From contig NZ_JBGCVY010000047.1 in assembly GCF_041088075.1 (NCBI RefSeq), forward strand, positions 36,216 through 100,215: a stretch of 64,000 nucleotides of DNA, in the 5' to 3' direction. This DNA comes from Mucilaginibacter_A sp041088075. GTDB taxonomy: Bacteria > Bacteroidota > Bacteroidia > Sphingobacteriales > Sphingobacteriaceae. How positions within the stretch are numbered: position 1 is the first letter of the stretch; each line of letters opens with the position of its first letter. The notes below the pieces were generated by a model, which did not search any database, was not told the DNA's origin, and saw nothing but the letters and a program-made list of their open reading frames with translations. The position numbers were made by a program, and so were the translations under genes. Shown in pieces: positions 33,674-42,738 of this stretch.

Positions 33674-35464
33674 ATGGCTTGGAATTTTGGCGTACTTGCT
33701 ATCTCCGTTTTGCTGCTGGCTTTTTTGCTTTGGAAAGAGGTAGGCCGGAAAAATAAATCGCATTTGATTTGGCGTTTGCTGGCTTCGGTTTTGGCGGTTC
33801 TCAGTTTGGTTTGCCTGGCCATTCCGCCATTTTATCATGGTAAAAGAAGCATCAATTTAAATCAGGAAATTTTGCTGCTGACGGAAGGTTTCAACCAAGA
33901 TAGTTTAAATAAATACCAAAATTCAACTCCGGTTTTTACGGCTGATCCTGCAATTTATCAAACTTTAAAATCTTCCAAAATCCGCTTTTTAACCGATTTG
34001 GATTTAAGCGAAAACGCAAACCTCAAACATAAAACTTGGCATATTTTAGGTTTTGGTTTGAAGGAAGATGAATTGAAAGCTGTGAAAAATTATTCGGTTC
34101 GTTTTACTTCGACGGAATTACCTTCAGGAATCCAAAAAATAAACTGGACGAAGCGGTTGAAAGCTGGCGAAATTTTTCGGGTACAAGGCAATTTCCTCAA
34201 CCAAACGGATGGCGAAATCAAGCTAATTTTACAAGGTTTGAACACCGGTTTGGATTCCGTAAAAATAGGTGCTAAAAGAAGCATGGCTTTTTCATTCCAA
34301 ACGGTTCCGAAAGAAAGCAGACGGGCAGTTTTTGAATTGCTGGCAATTGCGGGAGAAGATACGCTGGAAAACGAAGCGTTGCCGACTGTGATTAATCCGC
34401 AGGAAAAACTAAAAGTGTTGATGCTTTCGGCTTCGCCGGATTTTGAAAGCCGCTTTTTGAAGAACTGGCTGGCCGAAAATGCTTATGAAGTGGCGGCGAG
34501 AAGCACCATTAGCAAAAATAAAATCACAACGGATTTTGCCAATTTGGAAAAGTTTCCGCTGGAGAAAATCACGCCTTTGCTGCTCCAAAAATTTGATGTT
34601 TTGGTTACCGATGCAAGCGGGTTTAACGCGTTAAGCAAACCGGAAGCTTCGGCCATTTTAGCGCAGGTTAGCGCAAAAGGAATGGGTTTGGTTGTCCGTG
34701 CCGATAGTATTGACGATGCTTCTTTTATCGGTAAAAATTTCGCCTTGTACCAGCCGGACAACCCGCAGAAAGAACTGCGTTTGAAGCTGAATGATCTCGT
34801 CGGAACGCGTTTGAAAATCCAAAGCGAGCATCCGGCTTTTATCCGAAATCAGCCTAATTCACAAAATTTGGTGCAGGACGAAGCCGCGCACGTGTTGGTC
34901 AGCAGCAAATTATATGGTTCGGGCAAGCTGCTTTTATCAACTTTGAACAACACGTTTAGCTGGCAGCTTTCGGGCAGCAAGGCGGCTTACAGTACATTTT
35001 GGTCGGCGTTGTTATCCAAAGCGGCGCAAAAAACCAACCGGAAAGAAAATGTTTATGTTGAAAATTATGCCGGTAAAAACAGCATGACGAAAATTTATTT
35101 GGAAACTTCGGATCGGAATGCCACTTTAAAAGTGAACGGAGAAAGGCTTCCGCTTAGTCAAAATTCGGCAATCCCGTTTTTGCAGGAAGCTGTGTTTTGG
35201 CCGGAACGTTCGGGCTGGTTTCCCATCTCAACCCAAAACAACACGACCGATTGGGTTTATATTTTTGAAAACACCAACTGGAAAACTGTAAAAGCGGCGG
35301 ATAAAATCAAACGAACGCTGCAATACGCGCGGCAATTCTCGGCAAAGCAGCAAAATCTTCAAAACCAGCAAAAAGAGGAGTTGGTTTTTGTTCCGCCGTT
35401 TTGGTTTTACCTGTTGTTTTTACTTTCCTGTACTTTTTTATGGCTTGAAACAAAATTGTTATAA
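33674..35464 (+). CDS. Membrane protein with amidotransferase-like core, last gene of moxR operon
   Basis: 596 residues; 1 bp after the preceding stop. Two N-terminal helices (LAISVLLLAFLLWKEVG, LLASVLAVLSLVCLAIPPFY) and one near the C-terminus (FWFYLLFLLSCTFLWLE). A central region, KVLMLSASPDFESRFLKNWL at about 250, then FDVLVTDASGFNALSK, resembles the glutamine-amidotransferase-like fold in membrane partners of BatA-type operons. The gene holds four motif copies: 33828-33852 (HGKRSIN), 34261-34284 (GAKRSMA), 34716-34740 on minus (DDASFIGK) and 35061-35085, tail-2 (AGKNSMT). Confidence 0.65.
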   Translation: MAWNFGVLAISVLLLAFLLWKEVGRKNKSHLIWRLLASVLAVLSLVCLAIPPFYHGKRSINLNQEILLLTEGFNQDSLNKYQNSTPVFTADPAIYQTLKSSKIRFLTDLDLSENANLKHKTWHILGFGLKEDELKAVKNYSVRFTSTELPSGIQKINWTKRLKAGEIFRVQGNFLNQTDGEIKLILQGLNTGLDSVKIGAKRSMAFSFQTVPKESRRAVFELLAIAGEDTLENEALPTVINPQEKLKVLMLSASPDFESRFLKNWLAENAYEVAARSTISKNKITTDFANLEKFPLEKITPLLLQKFDVLVTDASGFNALSKPEASAILAQVSAKGMGLVVRADSIDDASFIGKNFALYQPDNPQKELRLKLNDLVGTRLKIQSEHPAFIRNQPNSQNLVQDEAAHVLVSSKLYGSGKLLLSTLNNTFSWQLSGSKAAYSTFWSALLSKAAQKTNRKENVYVENYAGKNSMTKIYLETSDRNATLKVNGERLPLSQNSAIPFLQEAVFWPERSGWFPISTQNNTTDWVYIFENTNWKTVKAADKIKRTLQYARQFSAKQQNLQNQQKEELVFVPPFWFYLLFLLSCTFLWLETKLL

Positions 35465-35532
35465 ACTTTTTTCCATCAACCTTAACTAAAAAGCACTAAA
35501 TTGGAACTTTTAATAAATCAAATTTAATTCTG

Positions 35533-35547
35533 GAGGATAATTAATTG
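35533..35547 (+). promoter_or_regulatory. Unusual Shine-Dalgarno with TTG start for the TldD gene
   Basis: CTGGAGGATAATTAATTG: GGAGG lies about 9 bp before the TTG at 35545. Strong Shine-Dalgarno sequences are rare in Bacteroidota, and here one supports a non-ATG start. Confidence 0.5.
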
Positions 35548-37182
35548 AAAAGAAGCGACTTTCTTTACCTTTCGGGCTTGGGCCTCGGCTCGATGCTATT
35601 GCCCAGCCTGGACGCGTTTGCCCGTCCGATTGATCCGATGGCTGCTTTGTACGACGGCATTGACATAAAACTCAAAAAACAACTGGCCGATGTGGCGTTG
35701 AACGCAGCAAAATCCAAAGGTGCCAGTTATGCCGATGTGCGCATTGGCCGTTACCTCAACCAAGCCATTATTACCCGCGAAAACCATGTGCAAAACATCG
35801 CCAACACCGAATCGCAGGGCGTTGGCATCCGCGTAATTGCAAACGGTTGCTGGGGATTTGCGGCGAGCAACAACATGACGAAGGAAGACGTTGCCAAAAC
35901 AGCCGAACGCGCCGTTGCCGTGGCCAAAGCAAACGCCAAAATACAGGCCGAACCCGTGCAATTGGCGCCGCAAAAAGGTTATGGCGAAGTTAGCTGGAAA
36001 ACGCCGATAGAAATTAATGCTTTTGAAGTGCCGATCAAAGATAAAACCGACCTTTTGCTTTCGGTAAATGCGGCGGCAAAAGCGGGAGGCGCCAGTTTTA
36101 TCAACTCCACTTATTTTGCGGTGAACGAGCAGAAATATTTTGCTTCGACGGATGGTTCTTACATTGACCAGGATATCCACCGCAATTTTCCAAGTTTTGT
36201 GGTTACCAAAATTGATGCCGCTTCGGGCAAGTTCCAGTCGCGCAAATCGCTTAGTTCGCCGGTTGGCATGGGCCACGAATATTTGAATGCACGCCCGCAG
36301 GACAAAGTTACCGGTATCGTTACCCGCTACAAAGACCGCTACGATATGCTGGAAGATGTGAAAGCCGCAACAGCAGAAGCCAACCAAAAAATCAAGGCAA
36401 AAACAGTAGAGCCGGGTAAATATGATTTGATTTTGGACCCTTCGCATTTGTGGCTGACGATCCACGAATCTGTTGGCCACCCGACGGAATTAGACCGCGT
36501 TTTAGGTTACGAAGCCAACTATGCGGGAACCAGTTTTTTAACGTTGGACAAATGGGAATCCAAAAAATTTCAGTTTGGCAGTAAGTTGGTGAATGTGGTG
36601 GCCGACAAAACACAGCCCGGTTCTTTGGGCGCGGTTGGTTATGATGACGAAGGCGTAAAATGCAAGAAATGGGACTTGATCAGCGATGGTATTTTGGTGA
36701 ATTACCAGGCCATTCGCGATCAGGCTCATATCATCGGTTTGAAAGAATCGCAAGGCTGTTGCTACGCACAAAGCTGGAACGATGTGCAGTTTCAACGGAT
36801 GGCCAACGTTTCGCTGCAACCCGGAAAAACCAAATTGAGCGTGGACGACATGATCAAAAACACCGAAAAAGGGATTTACATCATCGGCGATGGTTCTTTC
36901 TCGATTGATCAGCAACGTTATAACTTCCAGTTCGGCGGACAAACCTTTTACGAGATCAAGAACGGTAAAATTGCAGGCATGTTAAACGATGTTGCTTATC
37001 AGGCCAATACGCGTGAGTTCTGGAATTCGTGCACAGCTATTGCCGATGAAAGCGATTACCGTTTGGGCGGTGCTTTTAACGACGGAAAAGGTCAGCCTTC
37101 GCAATCGAACGCGGTTTCTCATGGTTCGGCAACGACGCGTTTTAATGGTGTTAATGTGATTAATACGGCGCGGAAGATTTGA
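35545..37182 (+). CDS. TldD/PmbA-family metallopeptidase, probably exported
   Basis: 545 residues from TTG. The N-terminus KRSDFLYLSGLGLGSMLLPS, then LDAFA, looks like a Tat-type signal peptide, unlike cytoplasmic TldD of E. coli. The metallopeptidase motif lies in WLTIHESVGHPTELDRVLGY (HExxxH) at about 310. Conserved GAVGYDDEGV and the C-terminal GSFSIDQQRYNFQFGGQTFY follow. TldD/TldE pairs degrade unfolded peptides or mature peptide natural products. The partner gene follows 140 bp downstream. Confidence 0.9.
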   Translation: MKRSDFLYLSGLGLGSMLLPSLDAFARPIDPMAALYDGIDIKLKKQLADVALNAAKSKGASYADVRIGRYLNQAIITRENHVQNIANTESQGVGIRVIANGCWGFAASNNMTKEDVAKTAERAVAVAKANAKIQAEPVQLAPQKGYGEVSWKTPIEINAFEVPIKDKTDLLLSVNAAAKAGGASFINSTYFAVNEQKYFASTDGSYIDQDIHRNFPSFVVTKIDAASGKFQSRKSLSSPVGMGHEYLNARPQDKVTGIVTRYKDRYDMLEDVKAATAEANQKIKAKTVEPGKYDLILDPSHLWLTIHESVGHPTELDRVLGYEANYAGTSFLTLDKWESKKFQFGSKLVNVVADKTQPGSLGAVGYDDEGVKCKKWDLISDGILVNYQAIRDQAHIIGLKESQGCCYAQSWNDVQFQRMANVSLQPGKTKLSVDDMIKNTEKGIYIIGDGSFSIDQQRYNFQFGGQTFYEIKNGKIAGMLNDVAYQANTREFWNSCTAIADESDYRLGGAFNDGKGQPSQSNAVSHGSATTRFNGVNVINTARKI

Positions 37183-37322
37183 CCAGAATTAATAGAATTT
37201 AAGAATTAACAGAATGCTGCTTTTACAACATAAAATCTGTGGAATCATTTTCAATCTATGAAATCGTTCTAAAAAAATCTGTGGAATCATCAAAAAATCT
37301 GTGAAATCAAAATAAAAAAGAA
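37183..37322. repeat. ATCTGTGGAATCA short repeats between tldD-like genes
   Basis: AATCTGTGGAATCATT, AATCTATGAAATCGTT, AATCTGTGGAATCATC and AATCTGTGAAATCAAA are four tandem-like copies at about 37230-37312. A degenerate motif (TAAAAGCAGCAT on minus) lies at 37213-37235. No gene. Confidence 0.65.
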
Positions 37323-38654
37323 ATGGCGATATTAAGCAAAGAAGAAGCCCAAACGATACTCAAAAAAGTACTTGGTTTTTCTAAGGCCGATGAATGCGAA
37401 GTGGGCTTGTACGGCAGCGAAGGCGGCAACATCCGTTATGCGCGGAACGGCGTTTCTACGGCCGGCGATATCAGCACGCTGGGGCTGGCGGTAACTTCTA
37501 CGTATGGTAAAAAATCTGCAACTTCTACCATAGACCAGTTCGACGATAAATCGTTGCAAACGGTGGTGAAAAGATCAGAAGAACTGGCGCAACTGGCACC
37601 CGAAAACCCGGAATACATGCCTTTGCAAGGCCCGCAGAATTTTCCGGAAGGCATTGGCTATATCAGTTCTACCGCTGCCATTACGCCGGACACACGTGCC
37701 GAGGCGGTTTTAAAAAGCATCCAGGTTTGTAAAGATGCAAATTTACAGGCCGCAGGTTTCCTCGAAAACACAACCGGTTTTAACGCGGTCATGAACTCGA
37801 AAGGTTTGTTTGCGTACAATAAAGATACGGACGTGATTTTTTCGGTAACCACGCGCAACGCTGAAGGAACAGCTTCCGGTTATGCGGCGCGCGGTTTTAA
37901 CGACATCAGCAAATTGGACACTTTGACGGCAACGAAAATTGCAGCCTCAAAAGCAAATGGATCAAAAGGTGCAAAAGCCATCGAACCGGGAAAATATACG
38001 GTGATTTTGGAACCGGTTGCGGCAACTTATATGCTCGAAAACATGTTCCGTTTTGATGCGCGCCAGGCAGACGAAGGCCGTAGCTTTTTGAGCAAACCCG
38101 GCGGCGGAACGCGTTTGGGCGAGAAGCTGATGGACGAAAAAGTAACTATTTATTCGGACCCGTTTAACGCGGAACTGCCTTCGGCAACTTGGGACCGCGA
38201 AGGCGATAAACTGGAAAAAACGACCTGGATTGATAAAGGCGTGGTTAAAAACCTCAGCTATTCGCGTTACTGGGCCGAGAAAAAAGGCGTAAAACCGCTG
38301 CCCGGCCCGGCCAATATCATCATGGAAGGCGGAACGGCTTCGGTGGAGGATTTGATCAAAAGTACCGAAAGGGGCATTTTAGTTTCGCGGCTTTGGTACA
38401 TCCGCATGGTTGACCCGCAAACGCTGCTTTTAACCGGTTTAACCCGCGACGGTACGTTTTACATCGAGAACGGAAAAATCATGTACCCAGTAAAAAACTT
38501 CCGTTTTAATGAAAGCCCGGTGATTATGCTGAATAATGTGGAAGCTTTGGGCAAACCGGAGCGCAGCATCAGCGTAGAATCTTACCGCAGCTATTTGATC
38601 CCGCCGATGAAGATTCGGGATTTTACTTTCAGCTCGCTGTCCGACGCGGTATAA
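37323..38654 (+). CDS. TldE/PmbA-family partner subunit
   Basis: 443 residues with the PmbA/TldE pattern: ILKKVLGFSKADECEVGLYG, GNIRYARNGVSTAGD, a glycine-rich GGTRLGEKLMDEKVTIYSDP and the C-terminal FRFNESPVIMLNNVEALGKP. It lacks the HExxxH of the TldD partner, as expected for the non-catalytic subunit. No signal peptide is obvious, which is odd if the partner is exported. Its transcription probably ends at the terminator at 38677-38710. Confidence 0.88.
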   Translation: MAILSKEEAQTILKKVLGFSKADECEVGLYGSEGGNIRYARNGVSTAGDISTLGLAVTSTYGKKSATSTIDQFDDKSLQTVVKRSEELAQLAPENPEYMPLQGPQNFPEGIGYISSTAAITPDTRAEAVLKSIQVCKDANLQAAGFLENTTGFNAVMNSKGLFAYNKDTDVIFSVTTRNAEGTASGYAARGFNDISKLDTLTATKIAASKANGSKGAKAIEPGKYTVILEPVAATYMLENMFRFDARQADEGRSFLSKPGGGTRLGEKLMDEKVTIYSDPFNAELPSATWDREGDKLEKTTWIDKGVVKNLSYSRYWAEKKGVKPLPGPANIIMEGGTASVEDLIKSTERGILVSRLWYIRMVDPQTLLLTGLTRDGTFYIENGKIMYPVKNFRFNESPVIMLNNVEALGKPERSISVESYRSYLIPPMKIRDFTFSSLSDAV

Positions 38655-38655
38655 C

Positions 38656-38710
38656 ATTTTTTAGGCGATAAAAGAAGCACGGTTTGTAATAAGGCCGTGC
38701 TTTTGTTTTT
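38656..38710 (+). terminator. Rho-independent terminator whose 5' arm is a dispersed motif
   Basis: The motif TTTTTTAGGC then GATAAAAGAAGCAC (38656-38680) runs into the stem GCACGG (38677-38682) / CCGTGC (38695-38700), extended by AA/TT, followed by TTTTGTTTTT. It ends the TldE-like gene. The final motif base differs from the consensus (C for T) and keeps the stem paired. Confidence 0.85.
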
Positions 38711-38714
38711 ACAA

Positions 38715-38793
38715 CAATTTTAGGGTGATAAAAACAGCATCATTCATTTCACTGTAATGGAAAGCACTAAAAATATACCGATAAAAGAAGCAT
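38715..38793 (+). repeat. Two dispersed motifs, one of each tail
   Basis: 38715-38740: CAATTTTAGGGT then GATAAAAACAGCAT. 38771-38793: AAATATACC then GATAAAAGAAGCAT. Both point in the same direction, 53 bp apart. Confidence 0.8.
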
Positions 38794-38875
38794 TGTAAAA
38801 TTTTAATAAGATAATTGCTTGTTTGCCAATTATCAAAGTTGTTTAAACTTTTTTCTGGCCGTGTTTTTTTGGTTG

Positions 38876-38969
38876 ATGCTTCTTTTATCGCATAAAAATT
38901 GGTGCCTTTACCGGTCTTGAACAAATCAAAAACCAGGCAATACCAATTTTTATACGGTAAAAGAAGCAT
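38876..38969. repeat. 94-bp palindromic element with dispersed motifs as inverted ends (copy B)
   Basis: The left end on minus is AATTTTTATGC then GATAAAAGAAGCAT; the right end on plus is AATTTTTATAC then GGTAAAAGAAGCAT. The interior (TTGGTGCCTTTACCGG, then AAAACCAGGCAATACCAA) aligns gap-free with the reverse complement of copy A at 14312-14405. Inner bases TTGG/CCAA extend the end symmetry. Confidence 0.85.
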
Positions 38970-39041
38970 GGCGTAAAGCACAAAGAAATAAGTTTAAACA
39001 AGTTCATCTTCTAAAATTTTTACATTTGATATTAGAGTTTG

Positions 39042-39104
39042 AATTTTTACTGACAAAAGAAGCATCTCCCGAATTGGTCAAAACTAGTTCGGGATTTTTT
39101 GTTT
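39042..39104 (+). terminator. Motif followed by an apparently ownerless terminator
   Basis: A motif variant (AATTTTTACT then GACAAAAGAAGCAT, 39042-39065) is followed by a hairpin TCCCGAA (39067-39073) / TTCGGGA (39088-39094) and TTTTTTGTTTTT. No gene on the plus strand lies between this and the TldE terminator at 38700. It may end an uncharacterised short RNA or be part of a mobile repeat. Confidence 0.65.
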
Positions 39105-39173
39105 TTAGGAACTAAATGTGATAACTAAGAGTATAACTTCTGCAAATCGAACTTTGGCAAAAAACAAATAATG

Positions 39174-40316
39174 ATGAAATATCTTTTCTTCGGAATTTTT
39201 TGCAATATTCTTCTAATGTCTTGCAAACAATACCCTACCATCAAAGAGCGGCACGCATTTGAATTAAACATGGCAAAAGCTTTACACCTTGTGTATATCA
39301 ATAGGGATGAAAAATATAATAATCCGTTCTTTAATATATATAACGATACAATTGTTGGATTCGAATCCCATGCTTACATAAATAATAAATATTACGAATA
39401 TTTTTTTGCTCATAGTCTTAAAAATCCAGAATTCAAAATTGAGACAGACAATGACTCATTAAAATACCCAAGTATATCTCATATTGACAATTATAAAAAT
39501 GGAAACTTTTACTTCTGCCGTTTTGGAAGGGGTACTATGCAATCTTTAGATTCAACTGGAAAGCTGACCGAATATTTTAGGAAGTACGACCATGATATAT
39601 CTTATGCTAATAAATTGATGTTTTATAAAGACAAGGTAGTTATTGCCGGAATGTATGGAGTTTATGTTTTTGATATGAAAAGCGAAAAATTATTATGGAA
39701 ATACATTTACGTAGATGATCCAAATGATGGGATGAGTACTGTAATAAACGATAAACTTGTGTTTACTGAAACTGCAACAGATACTATCAAAAAAAGTACA
39801 AACACAAATATTGTTTGTGTTGATCTAAATAAGTTCAAAGTAAAATGGCTAAAAACATTGAATCATAGTGCAACTTATACTTATGATCAGCAGTATTCGC
39901 CTCATCACCATTTGTACAATGACAGTAGTGAAGTAGTTATTCCACAAATTGATACTTGTTATACGCTTAATCTTAATTCGGGTAAGGTTAAGGGAAAGCT
40001 ACGCTGGAAAGGCTACTTCCGATATAACCCCCGTTTTAACGTAGAGAACCATAAGATATACTTAGAAAACAATTACACTTTGATTTGTGCAGATTTAATT
40101 TCTGGGAAAAAGATTTGGGAAGTTAAAAATGCGGGTTATTGGGGCTTATATAAAAAACATGTTATAGCTTGTACGCCTGGTTTAAAATTTTATTTGATTA
40201 TAAACAAGGAAACCGGACAAATTGAAAGCAAAATACCAAAACCAGAAAGTAACGTAATGGACTTTGATCTTGTAGGCAATTATGTATTGATTAACCGTGA
40301 AGCTTTGTATCAGTAA
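39174..40316 (+). CDS. AT-rich lipoprotein with beta-propeller-like repeats
   Basis: 380 residues from the second of two Met codons. The signal peptide ends in a lipobox (FFGIFCNILLMSCKQ), so it is a lipoprotein. The body has repeated strand pairs of the PQQ/WD-like kind (VVIAGMYGVYVFDMKSEKLL, ELLWKYIYVDD-type turns, NYTLICADLISGKKIWEVKN), which suggests an outer-membrane-anchored beta-propeller. Base composition is clearly more AT-rich than its neighbours, with many AAT, AAA and ATA codons, pointing to later acquisition. Function unknown. Confidence 0.7.
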   Translation: MKYLFFGIFCNILLMSCKQYPTIKERHAFELNMAKALHLVYINRDEKYNNPFFNIYNDTIVGFESHAYINNKYYEYFFAHSLKNPEFKIETDNDSLKYPSISHIDNYKNGNFYFCRFGRGTMQSLDSTGKLTEYFRKYDHDISYANKLMFYKDKVVIAGMYGVYVFDMKSEKLLWKYIYVDDPNDGMSTVINDKLVFTETATDTIKKSTNTNIVCVDLNKFKVKWLKTLNHSATYTYDQQYSPHHHLYNDSSEVVIPQIDTCYTLNLNSGKVKGKLRWKGYFRYNPRFNVENHKIYLENNYTLICADLISGKKIWEVKNAGYWGLYKKHVIACTPGLKFYLIINKETGQIESKIPKPESNVMDFDLVGNYVLINREALYQ

Positions 40317-40333
40317 TAGATTTAGCAACCACA

Positions 40334-40360
40334 CCAATTTTTACCCGGTAAAAGAAGCAT
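40334..40360 (+). repeat. Dispersed motif, GAAGCAT tail, full length
   Basis: CCAATTTTTACCC then GGTAAAAGAAGCAT, shortly after the lipoprotein stop. The rest of the gap to 40553 shows nothing supportable. Confidence 0.85.
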
Positions 40361-40553
40361 CGCCAAACATCAACATAAAACCAATCACAGCTTCTTTTTA
40401 CAGATGTTTAAACAAACATTCTACCAGCGGTAATGTTGATTTTACGATTACTATTTTGGAAAAGATTACAGAAGCAGCTTTATCAGTTTGGCTCGAATTA
40501 ATGTAATCATCGAAAATATCATTCGCACAAATCCAGTCTATTTCTACAAAAAC

Positions 40554-41102
40554 ATGATCGCCGATACTTTTTTTGCCCTCCTAAATTCCGATCGGGTTAC
40601 CGAACCTACACGCAAAGTTTTACTAAACCGCCTGACTGAAACCACCGATTCGTCTGCTTTTTTTACGGTAGAAGAATTTGCCTTGCTGCGCGCCGTTACC
40701 GATTGTTTGACAGCGCAACCAGCCGAAGCACGTTTGGCAGATGTAGCAACCATGATTGATAACCGGCTGGCCGCACAAACCGGGCCGGGCTGGCGTTTTG
40801 ACGAATTGCCGACAGACGGAACAGCCTACCAAATCGGCTTAAAAGGCATTAGCGAAAGCGTGCTTCTTTTATACCATAAAAATTTTACTGACCTCTCCCG
40901 TGAGGAACAAAACAACCTGCTAAAAACAGTACAGCAGGGAAACGCGCCGGGCGAAACCTGGAAAACATTTCCGGCAACCCGGTTTTTTGAACTGATGCTG
41001 ACCGAAACCGCCGAACACTTTTACAGTCATCCTGCCGCGCAGCAGGAAATTAATTATACCGGCTTTGCCGATGCCCAAGGCTGGCAGGTGCCCATACTTT
41101 AG
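40554..41102 (+). CDS. Gluconate 2-dehydrogenase subunit 3-like protein
   Basis: 182 residues from ATG 40554 (MIADTFFALLNSDRVTEPTR). The frame is open further upstream, but residues before this Met lack family character. The pattern FTVEEFALLRAVTDCLTAQP and ISESVLLLYHKNFTDLSREE matches the small subunit of membrane-bound gluconate/sugar dehydrogenases. It lies 33 bp upstream of a GMC oxidoreductase, its expected catalytic partner. No Tat signal is seen. Minus-oriented motif at 40860-40886 encodes VLLLYHKN. Confidence 0.78.
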   Translation: MIADTFFALLNSDRVTEPTRKVLLNRLTETTDSSAFFTVEEFALLRAVTDCLTAQPAEARLADVATMIDNRLAAQTGPGWRFDELPTDGTAYQIGLKGISESVLLLYHKNFTDLSREEQNNLLKTVQQGNAPGETWKTFPATRFFELMLTETAEHFYSHPAAQQEINYTGFADAQGWQVPIL

Positions 41103-41135
41103 TTTAAACTTATACTCTTTTTAGCCCACCTATTT

Positions 41136-42680
41136 ATGCGTTGTTACCCAACCAATGAAACCGTTGACGCTGTCATTATCGGGACAGGCGCCGGTGGTTC
41201 GCCCATTATGGCGCGTTTGGCCAAAGCCGGTTTAAAAGTCGTTGCGCTGGAAGCAGGCAATTACTGGAACCCGGTTGCCGATTTTTCAACCGATGAAATT
41301 GACCAAAACAAGCTTTTTTGGCCGCACGAAAGGCTGAGTGCCGGCCAAGATCCGCTTGCTTTTGGCCGTAATAATTCGGGTATCGGCGTGGGCGGTTCTA
41401 CCTTGCATTACACGGCTTATACGCCCCGGCCACAGCCCGATAACTTCGCCCTAAAAACTGATTTTGGTTTGGGGGAAGACTGGCCGCTGCAATACGTGGA
41501 TTTGGAAGCTTATTACGATGAACTGGAGCAAAACCTCGGCATTTCCGGCCCGGCCGTTTATCCCTGGGGACCGGCGCGAAAAACTTCTTATCCGCTTCCG
41601 CCATTGGCTTTAAATACGGCCGCACAGTTGATGGAACGCGGCTGCAAACCACTCGGCATCAAAACTTCCCCTGCGGCAAATGCGGCTTTGTCGGCTGCGT
41701 ATTTTCAGGAACATATTGGTTGGCGAAATGCCTGCACCAACCGCGGCTTTTGTCAGGCCGGTTGTACCACGGGCGCCAAAGCAAGTATGGATGTTACGCT
41801 GGTTCCAGTGGCTATTCATTTTGGTGCCGAAGTAAGGCCAAACGCTTTTGTAACGGAAATCATCAAAAATAAATCAGGAGAAATTGAAGCCATAGTTTAC
41901 CGCAAAGACGGACAAGAAGAAAAACAGCTTTGCAAAAACGTTTTCCTTTGCGCCGGTGCCGTTGAAACGCCGCGATTATTATTGATCAACGGTTTGGCCA
42001 ACAGCAGCGGGCAAGTGGGCAAAAACTTTATGGCAAATACCGGTTTGCAGGTTTGGGGCGAATTTGATGAACTGCTCGACCCTTGGATTGGCATTCCCGG
42101 CGGTTTGATTTCCGAAGCTATGCACCGCCCGGTGGATGCTGATTTTGCCGGCGGCTATCTCATCCAGTCCATTGGCGTGATGCCTGTAACTTATGCTTCA
42201 CAACTGGCCAGGGCAACCGGTGTTTGGGGCGAGGAATTGCGCGAGCGGATGAAAGCTTACAAAAATGTGGCCGGCATCAACATGCAGGGCGATTGCCTGC
42301 CTTACGAACACAATTATTTAGAACTTTCGGATGAGTTGGACGATATGGGTTTGCCAAAACCGCGCATCCATTTTACCAACGGCGAGAACGAAAACCGAAT
42401 GATGGCCCACGCCAAAAAAGTAATGGAAGACATTTGGAAAAACGCCGGTGCCAGCCATTTATGGACGATGGACCGCAACGCGCACACCATTGGAACCTGC
42501 CGCATGGGCAACGATCCGGAGAGAAATGTAGTTGACAAAAACGGCCAGTCTTTTGATATCCCCAATTTGTACATTGCCGATAACTCCATTTTTCCGAGTG
42601 CTTTAAGCGCCAATCCTTCCCTTACGATTATGGCTTTGTCTTACCGGATTGCAGATGCTTTTTTGAAAGGGTTGGGTTGA
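41136..42680 (+). CDS. GMC-family FAD oxidoreductase (gluconate 2-dehydrogenase large-subunit type)
   Basis: 514 residues. FAD-binding AVIIGTGAGGSPIMARLAKA, then GLKVVALEAG, at about 13-42; the GVGGSTLHYTAYTPRP signature at about 85-102; a Cys-rich ACTNRGFCQAGCTTGAKAS; and the C-terminal catalytic block HTIGTCRMGNDPERNVVDKN, then NLYIADNSIFPSALSANPSL. It oxidises an alcohol or sugar, passing electrons to an acceptor, probably together with the small subunit upstream. Substrate not readable from sequence. Confidence 0.9.
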   Translation: MRCYPTNETVDAVIIGTGAGGSPIMARLAKAGLKVVALEAGNYWNPVADFSTDEIDQNKLFWPHERLSAGQDPLAFGRNNSGIGVGGSTLHYTAYTPRPQPDNFALKTDFGLGEDWPLQYVDLEAYYDELEQNLGISGPAVYPWGPARKTSYPLPPLALNTAAQLMERGCKPLGIKTSPAANAALSAAYFQEHIGWRNACTNRGFCQAGCTTGAKASMDVTLVPVAIHFGAEVRPNAFVTEIIKNKSGEIEAIVYRKDGQEEKQLCKNVFLCAGAVETPRLLLINGLANSSGQVGKNFMANTGLQVWGEFDELLDPWIGIPGGLISEAMHRPVDADFAGGYLIQSIGVMPVTYASQLARATGVWGEELRERMKAYKNVAGINMQGDCLPYEHNYLELSDELDDMGLPKPRIHFTNGENENRMMAHAKKVMEDIWKNAGASHLWTMDRNAHTIGTCRMGNDPERNVVDKNGQSFDIPNLYIADNSIFPSALSANPSLTIMALSYRIADAFLKGLG

Positions 42681-42706
42681 TTTTGGAGGTTTGGGTTTTG
42701 GGTTAA

Positions 42707-42728
42707 ATGCTTCTTTTATCGGTACTTT
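42707..42728 (-). repeat. Dispersed motif, GAAGCAT tail
   Basis: Minus: AAAAGTACC then GATAAAAGAAGCAT, 27 bp after the GMC gene. Confidence 0.75.
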
Positions 42729-42738
42729 TTAAGCGTGC

